NCBI GenBank assembly: GCA_029433365.1 | Contig: JAQTHZ010000002.1 | Span: forward strand, 744,001 to 808,000 | Length of the DNA stretch: 64,000 nt | Direction: 5' to 3' | DNA from: Orbaceae bacterium ESL0721 | Lineage (GTDB): Bacteria > Pseudomonadota > Gammaproteobacteria > Enterobacterales > Orbaceae | Part shown: in pieces, positions 11,534-21,243 of the stretch | How the letters are laid out: the number at the start of each line of letters is the position of its first letter | Numbering within the stretch: position 1 is the stretch's first letter | The notes under the pieces: generated by a model | Told to the model about the DNA's origin: nothing | What the model saw: the letters and a program-made list of their open reading frames with translations, nothing else | The model's database searches: none | Made by a program: the position numbers and the translations under genes

Positions 11534-12496
11534 TTAAAGCGCACCCACTATTTTATGTGGCTTGTAAAGTTCATCTAGATAAGCAACATCTTCGACGGTT
11601 AATGATACTGATAGTGATCCTACTGCATCATCAAGATAGTTGCTTTTCGTTGCCCCGATAATTGGTGCCGTAACCCCTTTTGCAAATAGCCATGCTAATG
11701 AGATTTGAGTCATTGTTACACTATATTTTTCGGCTAATTTAGCAACACGTTCTACAATCAATCTATCGTTCTGTTCTGTACTATCATATTTAGAGATTGC
11801 AACTTTATCGGTTTGACTACGTAAAGTCTTGGCATGCCAATCTAATCGACTTAATCTACCAGCCGCAAGCGGACTGTATGGCGTTAATGCAACATTAAAC
11901 TGTTCACATATTGGGATAAGTTCGCGTTCATCTTCACGATAAAGTAAGTTATAGTGATTTTGCATGGAGACAAAAGGTGTCCAACCATTTTTTTGAGTAG
12001 CAAGTTGTAGATTAAAAAATTGGTAACCATACATCGCAGATGCACCTAGTGCTCGGACTTTACCGGCTTTGACTAATTTATCTAACGTTTCCATAGTCTC
12101 TTCGATTGGGGTTTGATAATCGTAACGATGGATGACATAGAGATCAACATAGTCGGTACCCAACCGTTTTAACGAACCATTAATCTCCCGTTCTATTGCC
12201 TCTTTTGAGAGATGACCTTCATTAAAATAGACTTTGGTAGCAATTACCACTTTATCACGAGCAATACTATTTTTAATTGCTCTCCCCAGATACTCTTCAC
12301 TGGTTCCTGCTGAATAGCAGTTGGCGGTATCAAAAAAGTTAATACCTAAATCTAAAGCATGTTTTACAATATTTTCGGTTTCGACGGGATTTAATGTCCA
12401 ATCATGCATTTTACTGGCAGGATCACCAAAACTCATACACCCTAAACAGAAACTTGAGACAGAGATATCTGAATTACCTAGTTTGGAAAATTGCAT
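11534..12496 (-). CDS. Aldo/keto reductase, YajO-like
   Basis: NADPH-dependent oxidoreductase of the aldo/keto-reductase superfamily; 320 residues. Conserved points are LGCMSFG near residue 18, the catalytic aspartate in NFFDTANCYSAG near residue 54, the lysine in ATKVYF near 87 and the histidine in YVIHRYDYQTP near 122, then TPYSPLAAGRL and the cofactor-binding APIIGATK near residue 278. It resembles E. coli YajO across its length (CLGCM.FG, FVSMQ.HYNL.YRE). The substrate is unknown. It is a single gene on the minus strand with no obvious operon partner; trhP lies downstream behind a hairpin. Confidence 0.87.
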   Translation of the reverse strand: MQFSKLGNSDISVSSFCLGCMSFGDPASKMHDWTLNPVETENIVKHALDLGINFFDTANCYSAGTSEEYLGRAIKNSIARDKVVIATKVYFNEGHLSKEAIEREINGSLKRLGTDYVDLYVIHRYDYQTPIEETMETLDKLVKAGKVRALGASAMYGYQFFNLQLATQKNGWTPFVSMQNHYNLLYREDERELIPICEQFNVALTPYSPLAAGRLSRLDWHAKTLRSQTDKVAISKYDSTEQNDRLIVERVAKLAEKYSVTMTQISLAWLFAKGVTAPIIGATKSNYLDDAVGSLSVSLTVEDVAYLDELYKPHKIVGAL

Positions 12497-12764
12497 AGTG
12501 GTATTCCTCTAGATTTTTAATTTAAATAGGATTTTATTGCGATAACAATAAGATTGAAATGAAGTAGATGATTGTAGAACTGATAAAGTATTGATGTCTA
12601 GAAGAAATAGTTAATTATTAAAATTTAGAGAAACTATAAAGATATGAATAAATTAAATTGTTGAAATTTAAGAGCAGTGTCAAAAATATTTTAACTAAAT
12701 ATTCCATGTTTATTCTAACAAGCTTAATTATTGAGGTTTTTGATTTGTAAATCATGGATTTTAA

Positions 12765-12838
12765 TGGAGGCGCGTCCCGGAGTCGAACCGAGGTAGGCGG
12801 ATTTGCAATCCGCAGCATGGCCACTCTGCCAACGCGCC
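12765..12838 (-). tRNA. tRNA-Cys(GCA)
   Basis: On the minus strand a complete cloverleaf of 74 nt: acceptor GGCGCGT/ACGCGCC, GCA anticodon in loop TTGCAAA, T-loop TTCGACT, U73 discriminator typical of tRNA-Cys, and genome-encoded CCA. Confidence 0.97.
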
Positions 12839-12995
12839 TTAGAATGGGTGCAGATAATAACATCGAGTCATTTGGTCGTCAAGATAAAATAGGATGGAAT
12901 TTCAGCAGTTAACTAGATGCATATTACATTAACTGTTATTGAATAGCATAAATTTAATCCATAAAGTCATTTAAATCTTAAATAATAAATTTCAA

Positions 12996-13034
12996 AATGA
13001 AATAAAATGCAAAAAAAATGAATAAAAATTCATT
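12996..13034 (+). promoter_or_regulatory. Pair of ARG boxes (ArgR operator) before argC
   Basis: AATGAATAAAAATTCATT at 13017-13034 is a perfect-consensus 18-bp ARG box. A weaker box, AATGAAATAAAATGCAAA at 12996-13013, lies exactly 3 bp upstream, the standard spacing for ArgR hexamer binding. The pair ends 6 bp before the predicted -35, so arginine-bound ArgR should repress argCBGH. Confidence 0.9.
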
Positions 13035-13040
13035 TTCATC

Positions 13041-13069
13041 TTGAATTGAATTTGAAAAACGCCTATGCT
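13041..13069 (+). promoter_or_regulatory. Predicted sigma-70 promoter of argCBGH
   Basis: -35 TTGAAT and -10 TATGCT separated by exactly 17 bp, next to the ARG boxes and about 55 bp before the argC start. Confidence 0.7.
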
Positions 13070-13127
13070 AATGCCTCATAACTGGCTATAAAAAGTAAAG
13101 ATTAATAGGATTAGGGGAATATTAGTT

Positions 13128-14138
13128 ATGTTGAAAGCAGTTATTGTTGGTGCAAGTGGTTATGCAGGTGCTGAGTTGGCTTTCTACTTAAATAGGCACC
13201 CTGAGGTTGAAATTGTCGCATTAACTGTCTCAGAAAATAGCCAAGATGCAGGCAAACTGATTTCGGATAAGGATCTTCACCCTCAATTAAAAAATGTGGT
13301 TGATATGCCCTTAATTGGTATGTCGGACTACAGCTCGCTTATTGATGATATTGATATCGCTTTTTTAGCAACTGACCATGCAGTCAGTCATGACATTGCC
13401 CCCTACTTTTTAGAACACGGTTGTACGGTATTTGATCTGTCAGGTGCCTTCCGCGTTAACTCCTCCTCTTTCTATCCAAACTATTACCATTTTACCCACC
13501 AATATAGCGAGTGGCTCAATAAAGCTGTATATGGTCTAGCTGAGTGGAATTTTGAGCAGATTAAAACGGCGCAACTTATTGCTGTTCCGGGCTGTTATCC
13601 AACTGCTGCACAACTACCATTAAAACCACTAATTGTTGACGGGTTATTAGATCAAACAAAATTACCAGTTATTAACGCAATCAGTGGAGTAAGTGGTGCA
13701 GGGCGTAAAGCCTCTTTAAAAAACAGTTTTTGTGAAGTGAGTGTTGAAGCGTATGGGCTTTTTACACACCGTCATCAACCAGAAATAGTAGCCCATCTAG
13801 ATCAAGATGTTATCTTTATTCCCCATTTAGGTAATTTTAAAAGGGGAATTCATGCAACCATTACCTGTCAGGTTAAAGAGGGGGTGACTGCTGAGATGGT
13901 ATCTGCTGTGCTAAGTAACTATTATGCAGATAAACCACTAGTTCGCGTCTATCAAAATGGGTGGCCGGCACTGAAATCGGTTGTTGGATTGCCTTACTGT
14001 GATATCGGTTTTGCACTTAATGATCGGCAGCTTATCTTAATTTCAGTTGAGGATAATCTACTTAAAGGGGCAGCTGCGCAAGCGGTTCAATGTATGAATT
14101 TACGCTTTGGTTATGCTGAGACTTTGTCATTAATCTAA
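13128..14138 (+). CDS. argC: N-acetyl-gamma-glutamyl-phosphate reductase
   Basis: Third step of arginine synthesis: NADPH reduction of N-acetylglutamyl phosphate. 336 residues (E. coli 334). The N-terminal Rossmann motif is [10 protein letters not shown]. The active-site cysteine is in [10 protein letters not shown] at about residue 156. The FDLSGAFR and GVSGAGRKA segments and the C-terminal [13 protein letters not shown] are conserved. It is first in the argC-argB-argG-argH cluster, behind an ArgR operator. argB follows after 46 bp. Confidence 0.97.
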   Translation: MLKAVIVGASGYAGAELAFYLNRHPEVEIVALTVSENSQDAGKLISDKDLHPQLKNVVDMPLIGMSDYSSLIDDIDIAFLATDHAVSHDIAPYFLEHGCTVFDLSGAFRVNSSSFYPNYYHFTHQYSEWLNKAVYGLAEWNFEQIKTAQLIAVPGCYPTAAQLPLKPLIVDGLLDQTKLPVINAISGVSGAGRKASLKNSFCEVSVEAYGLFTHRHQPEIVAHLDQDVIFIPHLGNFKRGIHATITCQVKEGVTAEMVSAVLSNYYADKPLVRVYQNGWPALKSVVGLPYCDIGFALNDRQLILISVEDNLLKGAAAQAVQCMNLRFGYAETLSLI

Positions 14139-14184
14139 CTATTTATAGAAAGAGTAAAAATTTATCAACTTGACGGGGTTATTT

Positions 14185-14964
14185 ATGAATCCATTAGTGA
14201 TTAAATTAGGTGGCGCATTATTAGATGATCATTTGGCACTTAACAACCTTTTTACTGCAATTAATCAATATAAAAACCGGTTTAATCGTCCATTAATCAT
14301 TGTCCATGGTGGTGGAAAGTTAGTTGACTCTTTAATGGATCGATTGTCACTACCAGTAGTTAGGCGCAATGGTCTACGCGTTACGCCTGCTGATCAGATT
14401 GATATTATTGTTGGTACATTAGCCGGTAGTGCAAATACCACTCTACTCTCAACCGCTAAAAAACATAGGCTTATCGCGGTAGGTCTTACGCTTGCTGATG
14501 GCAATAGCGTCAATGTTAAACAGATTTCGGCAGAACTTGGTTATGTAGGTGAGGCTGAAGCTGGCAATCCGAAACTTATTAATGAACTGTTAAAACTTGG
14601 TTATCTACCCATTATTAGCTCAATTGGCATTACCGATGATGGGCAGATGATGAATGTAAATGCAGATCATGCTGCGGTTGCTATCGCAAAAACAGTGCTA
14701 GGCGATCTGGTTATTCTCTCTGATGTGGAGGGTGTATTAGATGCAGATAAAAAACATATCGATACATTGACTGAAGAAGAGGCGGATCAACTGATAGCAA
14801 AAGGGGTAATTACAGGTGGTATGATTGTAAAAGTGCGCTCCGCTTTTGAAGCAGCAAAAATATTAGGTCGTCCAATTGATATTGCCAGTTGGTTAAAAAC
14901 AGATGAGCTGGCTGATCTCTTTAATGGTAAATCGATAAAATCAGCAACACGTTTAAAAGCTTAA
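14185..14964 (+). CDS. argB: Acetylglutamate kinase
   Basis: Phosphorylates N-acetylglutamate, the second arginine step. 259 residues from ATG 14185, which I prefer to the in-frame TTG 14170 because ACGGGG lies at ribosome-site distance and the start [10 protein letters not shown] matches the family. Amino-acid-kinase fold with [16 protein letters not shown] near residue 41, VNADHAA near 158 and ILSDVEGVL. The [12 protein letters not shown] segment near residue 213 closes the active site. argG follows after 126 bp. Confidence 0.96.
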   Translation: MNPLVIKLGGALLDDHLALNNLFTAINQYKNRFNRPLIIVHGGGKLVDSLMDRLSLPVVRRNGLRVTPADQIDIIVGTLAGSANTTLLSTAKKHRLIAVGLTLADGNSVNVKQISAELGYVGEAEAGNPKLINELLKLGYLPIISSIGITDDGQMMNVNADHAAVAIAKTVLGDLVILSDVEGVLDADKKHIDTLTEEEADQLIAKGVITGGMIVKVRSAFEAAKILGRPIDIASWLKTDELADLFNGKSIKSATRLKA

Positions 14965-15090
14965 TAATTTAGATAGAGAAGTTTGAATTGCAAAGTGTAA
15001 TTATGTAGCAAGACAGAATTGTAAAACCGAATTTAGAGCAGCGCTCTTTATATCTCCCATTAGTAAATGTCAATCTCGAAAGGATATAAC

Positions 15091-16311
15091 ATGAAAAATT
15101 GTAACACAAAGAAAGTTGTTTTAGCTTATTCAGGTGGTTTAGATACTTCGGCAATTATTCCTTGGTTAAAAGAGAATTATCCCGGTTGTGAAGTTTATGC
15201 TTTTGTGGCAAATGTTGGTCAAGATCCGAAAGAGTTAATCGATGTTGAACAGAAAGCAAAAGCATCGGGTGCAGTTGCTTGTAAAGTTATTGATCTCCGT
15301 GAAGAGTTTGTAAAAGATTATGTTTATCCTGTGTTAAAAACGGGCGCACTTTATGAAGGGAGTTACTATTTAGGTACATCATTAGCCAGACCAATTATTG
15401 CTAAAGCACAGGTTGAATATGCTTTAGAAGTTGGTGCCGATACACTATGCCATGGCGCAACTGGTAAAGGTAATGATCAAGTCAGATTTGAAACTACTTA
15501 CACAGCATTAGCACCACAACTGAACGTTATCGCCCCTTGGCGTGAGTGGGATCTCCGTTCTCGTGAAGCATTAATCGACTATCTCAAAGTCCGTAATATC
15601 CCAACAACTGCAACGGTTGAAAAAATTTATAGTCGTGATGAGAATGCTTGGCATATCTCAACCGAAGGTGGTGTATTAGAGAGCACATGGAATCCTGCCA
15701 ATGCAGACTGCTGGGCATGGACTGTTGCACCGGAAGAGGCGGTTGATCAACCAGAACTTGTGACAATCAGCATCGAAAAAGGGGAAGTTGTCGCTATTAA
15801 TGGTGAAAAACTCTCACCTTATCACTGTGTTGCGACTTTAAATACCATAGGTGCAAAACATGGTATTGGTCGTGTTGATATTATTGAAAACCGGTTGGTT
15901 GGTATTAAATCACGCGGCTGTTATGAGACACCGGGCGGAACTATTATGATGACAGCACTACGTGGTTTAGAGCAGTTAATCTTAGATCGTGACAGTTTTA
16001 AATGGCGTCAACAGCTCGGTTTAGAGATGTCATATGTTGTCTATGATGGTCGCTGGTTTGCCCCTTATCGTGCCTCAATTCAAGCAGCTGCAGATGTTTT
16101 AGCTGAAGATGTGACAGGTGAAGTTGTGGTTAAACTCTATAAAGGTAGTGTGACTGCTATTCAGAAAAAATCTGAAAATAGTTTATATAATGAAGAGTTT
16201 GCCACATTTGGTGAAGATGAAGTGTATGATCATAGCCATGCCGGTGGATTTATTCGCCTCTTCTCCCTATCATCACGTATTCGTGCGTTGAATGATAAGA
16301 AGAAAAAATAA
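15091..16311 (+). CDS. argG: Argininosuccinate synthase
   Basis: Joins citrulline and aspartate with ATP. 406 residues from ATG 15091, chosen because AAAGGA precedes it; an in-frame upstream ATG at 15067 lacks a site. The PP-loop is AYSGGLDTS near residue 11; [13 protein letters not shown] near 118 and YETPGGTI near 270 are conserved. This is the short (about 400-residue) subfamily, not the 447-residue type of E. coli, so it has a different history from the E. coli gene although the neighbours are ordinary. argH follows 45 bp later. Confidence 0.96.
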   Translation: MKNCNTKKVVLAYSGGLDTSAIIPWLKENYPGCEVYAFVANVGQDPKELIDVEQKAKASGAVACKVIDLREEFVKDYVYPVLKTGALYEGSYYLGTSLARPIIAKAQVEYALEVGADTLCHGATGKGNDQVRFETTYTALAPQLNVIAPWREWDLRSREALIDYLKVRNIPTTATVEKIYSRDENAWHISTEGGVLESTWNPANADCWAWTVAPEEAVDQPELVTISIEKGEVVAINGEKLSPYHCVATLNTIGAKHGIGRVDIIENRLVGIKSRGCYETPGGTIMMTALRGLEQLILDRDSFKWRQQLGLEMSYVVYDGRWFAPYRASIQAAADVLAEDVTGEVVVKLYKGSVTAIQKKSENSLYNEEFATFGEDEVYDHSHAGGFIRLFSLSSRIRALNDKKKK

Positions 16312-16356
16312 CCAAAAATCAATAAATTAATAAAATAAAAAAAGGATTAGATAGTT

Positions 16357-17754
16357 ATGGCATTATGGGGCGGGCGATTTAGCCAAGCAGCTGATGAGAG
16401 ATTCAAAAAATTTAATGACTCTTTACGTTTTGATTATCGACTGGGAGAGCAAGATATTATTGGCTCTATTGCGTGGTCTAAAGCATTGGTTACTGTAAAT
16501 GTGTTAACCGCACAAGAGCAGAATCAGTTAGAGCTAGCTTTGAATGAGTTGCTCGCCTCTGTCAAGCAGGATGCTGAGCAGATATTGCAAAGTGAAGCAG
16601 AGGATATCCATAGCTGGGTAGAACAGAAATTAATCGAAAAAGTGGGTGATCTGGGTAAAAAATTACATACTGGGCGCAGTCGAAACGATCAAGTCTCAAC
16701 TGATCTTAGATTGTGGTGTAAAGTTGAGATCGCTTACTTAATTGAGACAATCAACCAACTTCGTCAATCACTCGTAAATAGTGCTGAAAAATATCAAGAC
16801 GCTGTTATGCCAGGTTACACCCATTTACAACGTGCACAACCGATCACTTTTGCCCATTGGTGTCTCGCCTATTATGAGATGTTTACACGTGATATTAGTC
16901 GCTTAAAAAGTACGTTAGATCGTCTAGATGTCAGTCCGTTAGGCTCTGGTGCATTAGCGGGCACTGCTTACCCAATTGATCGCAAAGCATTGGCAGATCT
17001 TCTAGGTTTTAGTTCAGCCACAAATAACAGTCTAGATGCGGTATCAGACCGTGACTATGTGATGGAACTTTTAAGTGATGCATCAATAAGTATGGTTCAC
17101 CTCTCAAGATTTGCTGAAGATCTAATTATATTTAATAGTGGAGAGGTCAATTTTATTGAACTCTCTGATCGCGTCACTTCTGGATCTTCGCTTATGCCTC
17201 AAAAGAAGAATCCCGATTCGCTAGAGTTAATTCGTGGCAAAGTGGGGCATGTTTTAGGCGCATTAGCTGGCTCTATTGTCACCTTTAAAGGTTTACCTTT
17301 AGCCTACAATAAAGATATGCAGGAAGATAAAGAGCCACTATTTAATACGGTTGATATCTGGCATGCCTGTTTAGAGATGGCAATTTTAGTATTAGATGAT
17401 CTCAAGTTTAACTATGCAAAAGCACTCTCTTCCGCAAAAGAGGGTTACACCAATGCGACCGAACTCGCCGACTATCTAGTTGCAAAAGGCGTTCCTTTTA
17501 GAGAGGCACATCATATTGTTGGTGAAACGGTTGTCTATGCGATTAGTAAACAAAAACCGCTTGAGGGATTAACACTTGCTGAACTTAAAACCTTTAGTGA
17601 TGTAATAGACCAAGATGTCTATGCGATATTATCGATCGATTCATGCCTTGCCAAACGTTCTGCAAAAGGGGGAGTATCGCCCAATCAAGTAAAAATTGCC
17701 ATTGCAGCAGCTAAAGCGCAATTACAATCAGATAACATATTAATTTATAAATAG
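16357..17754 (+). CDS. argH: Argininosuccinate lyase
   Basis: Last step of arginine synthesis: cleaves argininosuccinate to arginine and fumarate. 465 residues (E. coli 457). Fumarase/aspartase-superfamily signature [12 protein letters not shown] lies near residues 276-287 with the catalytic serine. The N-terminal WGGRFS and the [10 protein letters not shown] segment near 108 are conserved, as is YTHLQRAQP near 155. It ends the arg cluster; an inverted repeat with a T-run follows before serC. Confidence 0.97.
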   Translation: MALWGGRFSQAADERFKKFNDSLRFDYRLGEQDIIGSIAWSKALVTVNVLTAQEQNQLELALNELLASVKQDAEQILQSEAEDIHSWVEQKLIEKVGDLGKKLHTGRSRNDQVSTDLRLWCKVEIAYLIETINQLRQSLVNSAEKYQDAVMPGYTHLQRAQPITFAHWCLAYYEMFTRDISRLKSTLDRLDVSPLGSGALAGTAYPIDRKALADLLGFSSATNNSLDAVSDRDYVMELLSDASISMVHLSRFAEDLIIFNSGEVNFIELSDRVTSGSSLMPQKKNPDSLELIRGKVGHVLGALAGSIVTFKGLPLAYNKDMQEDKEPLFNTVDIWHACLEMAILVLDDLKFNYAKALSSAKEGYTNATELADYLVAKGVPFREAHHIVGETVVYAISKQKPLEGLTLAELKTFSDVIDQDVYAILSIDSCLAKRSAKGGVSPNQVKIAIAAAKAQLQSDNILIYK

Positions 17755-17838
17755 CTCTTATTATTAGAGATAGATAAAAGATAGTTATAAAAATAGACGA
17801 CTTATCATTTATCTAAATAGAGTTGTATAACCCATAAG

Positions 17839-17880
17839 AGAGTGTAAAAATAGATAACTCTTTTTAGATACACTCTTTTT
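17839..17880 (+). terminator. Intrinsic terminator after argH
   Basis: AGAGTGTA pairs with TACACTCT around a 22-nt region and is followed directly by a T-run. It lies 85 bp after argH and just before serC. Confidence 0.6.
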
Positions 17881-17901
17881 AAAGTAAGTGAGAAAGCGGT
17901 T

Positions 17902-18990
17902 ATGAGTAATAGTTATAATTTTAGTGCTGGCCCTGCCAAATTGCCTCATGAGGTATTAGAACAGGTACAAGCTGAACTGTTAAATTGGCAAGGCACAGGC
18001 GCATCAGTTATGGAGCTGAGCCACCGTGGCAAGCAGTTTGATTTATTTGCCACTGAAGCAACTGCTGATCTGCGAGAACTGCTAAATGTTCCTCATAACT
18101 ATAAGATTCTCTTTGCCCAAGGTGGCGCAAGGGCACAATTTGCAGCGGTGCCATTAAATATTTTAGGCGATAAAGAGTCTGCTCAATATATTAATAGTGG
18201 TTACTGGAGTGAATCCGCCGCGAAAGAGGCCGAAAAATATTGTTCCGTTATTGCGCAAAACGTCCTTACTGAACAAGATGGATTAACCTCGGTTAAACCA
18301 ATATCAGCATGGGAAATTGATCACGAATCTGCCTATCTACACTACTGCCCAAATGAGACGATTAGCGGTATTGCAATATTTGAAGAGCCCCCTTTTGCTA
18401 ATGATAAGATTGTCGTTGCTGATCTCTCCTCCTCTATTTTATCGCAACCAATTGATATTAAACGGTATGGCATAATCTATGCTGGCGCTCAAAAAAATAT
18501 TGGGCCATCAGGTATCACCATTATTATTGTCCGTGATGATCTTATTGGTTATGCAAAACAGGTTATCCCCTCTGTTTTAGATTATAAAATCCTTACTGAT
18601 CATGACTCCATGTACAATACCCCGCCCACCTTTGCTTGGTATGTATCAGGATTAGTTTTTAAATGGATCAAAAAGTTAGGTGGTTTAGAGGCAATGCAGA
18701 GACGCAATAAAGCCAAAGCTGAACTGCTCTATCAATATATCGACAACTCTAATTTTTATCGTAATTTTGTTGCAAAAACTAATCGATCCATTATGAATGT
18801 CACCTTCTTTTCACCAAATAGTGATTTGGATAAACGCTTTGTTGAGGAAGCAGCTAAAGCGCATATTATTGGTATAAAAGGGCACCGAATTGCAGGCGGT
18901 ATGCGCGCTTCGATCTATAATGCAATGGATATTAAAGGAGTGAGTTATTTGATTAAATTTATGCAGAAGTTTGAAAAACAGTATGCATAA
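17902..18990 (+). CDS. serC: Phosphoserine aminotransferase
   Basis: PLP enzyme converting 3-phosphohydroxypyruvate to phosphoserine (serine synthesis) and acting in PLP synthesis. Its 362 residues equal the usual length. [10 protein letters not shown] at the start, SHRGKQF near residue 42 and the PLP lysine in [12 protein letters not shown] at residue 198 are clear. The C-terminal [16 protein letters not shown] segment binds substrate phosphate. The start is ATG 17902. The usual partner aroA is not next to it. Confidence 0.97.
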   Translation: MSNSYNFSAGPAKLPHEVLEQVQAELLNWQGTGASVMELSHRGKQFDLFATEATADLRELLNVPHNYKILFAQGGARAQFAAVPLNILGDKESAQYINSGYWSESAAKEAEKYCSVIAQNVLTEQDGLTSVKPISAWEIDHESAYLHYCPNETISGIAIFEEPPFANDKIVVADLSSSILSQPIDIKRYGIIYAGAQKNIGPSGITIIIVRDDLIGYAKQVIPSVLDYKILTDHDSMYNTPPTFAWYVSGLVFKWIKKLGGLEAMQRRNKAKAELLYQYIDNSNFYRNFVAKTNRSIMNVTFFSPNSDLDKRFVEEAAKAHIIGIKGHRIAGGMRASIYNAMDIKGVSYLIKFMQKFEKQYA

Positions 18991-19097
18991 AGAGAGTACT
19001 TATAACTTTTAAATTTGTTGCAGACTTACCAATAACCACATAATAATCAAACGGTTATTGGTGAAAAAATAATAAAAGATAGTAAAATAAGTAAATA

Positions 19098-19129
19098 AAA
19101 ATAGCGCAACCTTTGGGTTAGCGCTATTT
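19098..19129. terminator. Bidirectional terminator between serC and the DUF4156 gene
   Basis: A strong inverted repeat with outer stem AAATAGCGC/GCGCTATTT and inner AACC/GGTT pairing, flanked by A-run and T-rich sequence, between convergent genes. Confidence 0.75.
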
Positions 19130-19150
19130 GGTTTGGTCATCAATTAACAG

Positions 19151-19528
19151 TTAGTTACATTTATACACTTCACCAACCATCACTGCATCAGTGGGTGCTA
19201 TTTCTGAAATATACTTCAGTGACGCATCTTGTGCATTATAGATTACGTTACCACCCATTTTTGCTGCACTATTTAATAGATCTACAGCTGCTTCACGGAT
19301 AAGTTCGCTATGCGTTTTATTTCCAGAAAAGAACGTACCACGTCTACCTTCAGCCTTACCTAAAAATTGACAGCTATCAGCAGGCTTAATATCCACAAAT
19401 TGTACCTGTTGACCGGCAGATGTTAACTTATATTTATCGTTGCTACATGCATTTAAAAGCAGTACGGATGAGATTGCCATTACCACAAACATCAACTTTT
19501 TAACGGACAAAAATCGCTTAATAGACAT
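19151..19528 (-). CDS. DUF4156 family lipoprotein (YjeI-like)
   Basis: A 125-residue predicted lipoprotein. The N-terminal signal peptide (residues about 10-27) ends in the lipobox LLNAC, with the lipidated cysteine at residue 28. The mature part (about 98 residues) has the DUF4156 pattern: QVQFVDIKPADSCQFLG, a GTFFSGNK turn, an LLNSAAKMGGNVIY helix-strand and a final VMVGEVYKC. Two mature cysteines (CQFLG and the C-terminal YKCN) could pair in the periplasm. Function is unknown in the family. The gene is monocistronic on the minus strand, convergent with serC. Confidence 0.85.
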   Translation of the reverse strand: MSIKRFLSVKKLMFVVMAISSVLLLNACSNDKYKLTSAGQQVQFVDIKPADSCQFLGKAEGRRGTFFSGNKTHSELIREAAVDLLNSAAKMGGNVIYNAQDASLKYISEIAPTDAVMVGEVYKCN

Positions 19529-19734
19529 AATATTTCCTTAATCTGATCAGAGTAGTGAGAATTTATTGTATCAGTTTCAATACCTAAAAAATATCCGTTA
19601 TTTAAACAGACTACTATTCTCTCTATTTCTGTTTAATTAATAGTCAAATCATAATTTGCTTATTAATAAAGTCTAGAAAAAAAAATTCAACTCTATTATA
19701 ATCGCACCCCTACAAACAAGCTACCACCTCAAAA

Positions 19735-19811
19735 GGCCCCTTAGCTCAGTTGGTCAGAGCAGTCGACTCATAATCGATTGGTCACTGGTTCAAGTCCAGT
19801 AGGGGCCACCA
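19735..19811 (+). tRNA. tRNA-Ile2(CAU), lysidine-modified type
   Basis: A 77-nt cloverleaf with acceptor GGCCCCT/AGGGGCC, anticodon CAT in loop CTCATAA, T-loop TTCAAGT and encoded CCA. The sequence matches E. coli ileX closely rather than elongator or initiator tRNA-Met, so it should read AUA after C34 is changed to lysidine. Confidence 0.92.
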
Positions 19812-20079
19812 TTTATCTCGTTGATTTATATTCATTTTATTTACTAGCATTTCAATTTGCACTCTCTAGATTTTAATTTTGTGCCGTAAATGTGACGTAA
19901 TTGCCAATTCAAGCATATAATCAAAAAAATTTTTCGAAAAAATCCAGATAACAGAATCGTAAATTTACAAAATTCCTCTAAAAGACTTTACTGTTAACCT
20001 AAATTCAGAGATATAAAGTGAAGTGTTATATATCATTTAACTATTTAATTTATAAGTTAAAAATTAACCGCTAATGCTC
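19812..20079. other. AT-rich spacer after tRNA-Ile2
   Basis: No coding frame, integrase or direct repeat of the tRNA 3' end was found by eye. It leads into the promoter of the 42-residue gene. Confidence 0.5.
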
Positions 20080-20108
20080 TTGATAACTTTTTTTGTATAA
20101 GATATATT
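20080..20108 (+). promoter_or_regulatory. Strong predicted promoter of the 42-residue gene
   Basis: -35 TTGATA, exactly 17 bp, -10 TATATT; each hexamer matches consensus at five of six positions. Transcription should begin near 20115. Confidence 0.7.
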
Positions 20109-20111
20109 CAA

Positions 20112-20131
20112 GTAGAGGAATTCTCCTCTAC
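20112..20131 (+). promoter_or_regulatory. 5'-terminal stem-loop in the leader of the 42-residue gene
   Basis: GTAGAGGA pairs with TCCTCTAC around the 4-nt loop ATTC. It would lie at the very 5' end of the transcript, where such hairpins can block decay from the 5' end. Confidence 0.6.
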
Positions 20132-20150
20132 GAACTAAAGGAGTACTATT

Positions 20151-20279
20151 ATGAGTCTTAAACCTGGTCCTAAACCTATAGCAAAAACTACAGGTGAAGT
20201 TGATAAACGTCGACATGATAATAAAGATGTTCAAGGTAATACTGATAAGTTAAAACCTAGTAAATCCAAAGGTAAGTAA
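20151..20279 (+). CDS. Small basic hypothetical protein (42 aa)
   Basis: Too short for usual gene calling but well supported: AAAGGAG precedes ATG 20151 at ideal spacing, a near-consensus promoter lies upstream and a hairpin terminator follows 9 bp after the stop. The protein starts MSLKPGPKPIAKTTGEVDK and is rich in lysine, proline and polar residues, with no hydrophobic stretch, no cysteine and no aromatic residue. It is probably disordered, cytoplasmic and nucleic-acid- or protein-binding. I do not recognise a family. It sits between tRNA-Ile2 and an XRE regulator on the opposite strand. Confidence 0.7.
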   Translation: MSLKPGPKPIAKTTGEVDKRRHDNKDVQGNTDKLKPSKSKGK

Positions 20280-20288
20280 AAAAAGTGA

Positions 20289-20313
20289 GGGTATAAATAG
20301 GTTATTTATACCC
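20289..20313 (+). terminator. Terminator of the 42-residue gene
   Basis: An 11-bp perfect stem (GGGTATAAATA/TATTTATACCC) with a 3-nt loop, then TTATT. Confidence 0.65.
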
Positions 20314-20388
20314 TTATTGGTAAGTAATATTTAAGATCATTGATTCAAGCAAAACCATTTCAATATTTCACATCAAAAGATAAATTAT

Positions 20389-20607
20389 TTAAAAATCCAA
20401 CAGATCAGGCTTAATACCTAATGCATCAGCTATTTTGATTCTAGTTGCCTTTCTAACTGTTTTGCTCTTTTCATATTGAGAATAGGCAGATTGAGTTATT
20501 CCAATGCGATTGGCTACCTCAACTTGAGATAAGTGTAAATATTCTCGCCACGCTTGAGCTGGTGAGTAATCTTTATCAAAAACCATATTAACAACTTTAT
20601 TAGGCAC
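20389..20607 (-). CDS. XRE-family helix-turn-helix protein
   Basis: A 72-residue protein that is nearly all one Cro/C1-type helix-turn-helix: SQVEVANRIGITQSAYSQYEKSK at residues about 28-50, followed by IADALGIKPDLLDF. The layout (VVNMVF.KDYSPAQAWREYL before the helix-turn-helix) resembles antitoxins of HigA/RelB-linked pairs. However, no toxin gene is seen on either side, so it is an orphan antitoxin-like or regulatory protein. Start is GTG 20607; ATG 20586 is an alternative, and the frame stays open further upstream without a start. It lies between two tRNA genes, a common landing place for islands. Confidence 0.75.
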   Translation of the reverse strand: MPNKVVNMVFDKDYSPAQAWREYLHLSQVEVANRIGITQSAYSQYEKSKTVRKATRIKIADALGIKPDLLDF

Positions 20608-20868
20608 ACCATTCTCAATTTCAATTACTTTAATGCTTTTATTTGATATGCAAAATAGGATAGATGCAAAAAAATAGGGGAGGGAATTAATGATGTCAAA
20701 TTTTGGAAAGTAGATCGCAAAATAAGATAGAAATAATGAACTAAAAACACTAAAAATAGGGGTAAAAATTTCTGGGGTTTTACCACCATTTTACCACCGT
20801 TCTACCACCAACATAAAAATCACTAAACTTAAAATCTCTGCAAAGGCTTATGGGATAAGGGTTTGGAG

Positions 20869-20945
20869 TGGTACACCCGAGTGGACTCGAACCACCGACC
20901 CCCACCATGTCAAGGTGATGCTCTAACCAACTGAGCTACGGGTGT
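20869..20945 (-). tRNA. tRNA-Val(GAC)
   Basis: A 77-nt cloverleaf on the minus strand: acceptor ACACCCG/CGGGTGT, anticodon GAC in loop TTGACAT, T-loop TTCGAGT, A73 and encoded CCA. The anticodon arm is like E. coli valV/valW. Confidence 0.94.
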
Positions 20946-21243
20946 ATATTGGAAAGCAGGCGAATATTAGCGTTCAAATCAGTTTCTAGCAAGTAAAAAA
21001 AGTAAATTTAGGCTAAATTTTACTCTTTTAGTGTGAGTTTGTTTATAAAATAACCATTTTAATGGTTCTGACTCTCTTTTTTTTAAATTATATTAAAGAC
21101 TGTTTTTTGAGAGTTATCTCCAAAAAAATAGATAATAATACCGCTATTTCCCTCAAAATTGGCTATTGTATTAATTGCAGATGGTTTATTTTTTTCATTT
21201 TAGTTATACTCGACAGCGAATTTGAAAGGGAATAGTCGTTAGT
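20946..21243. other. Spacer between tRNA-Val and recQ
   Basis: 298 bp, AT-rich, holding the promoter regions of the divergent tRNA-Val and recQ. No gene is seen. Confidence 0.5.

Noticed and set aside
12618-12863. 81-residue minus-strand open frame
   Set aside because: It runs over tRNA-Cys and has no homology or ribosome site.
20761-20868. Integrase end or attachment site next to tRNA-Val (repeated TTTTACCACC)
   Set aside because: No integrase similarity could be read in any frame, and no copy of the tRNA 3' end was found on the other side.
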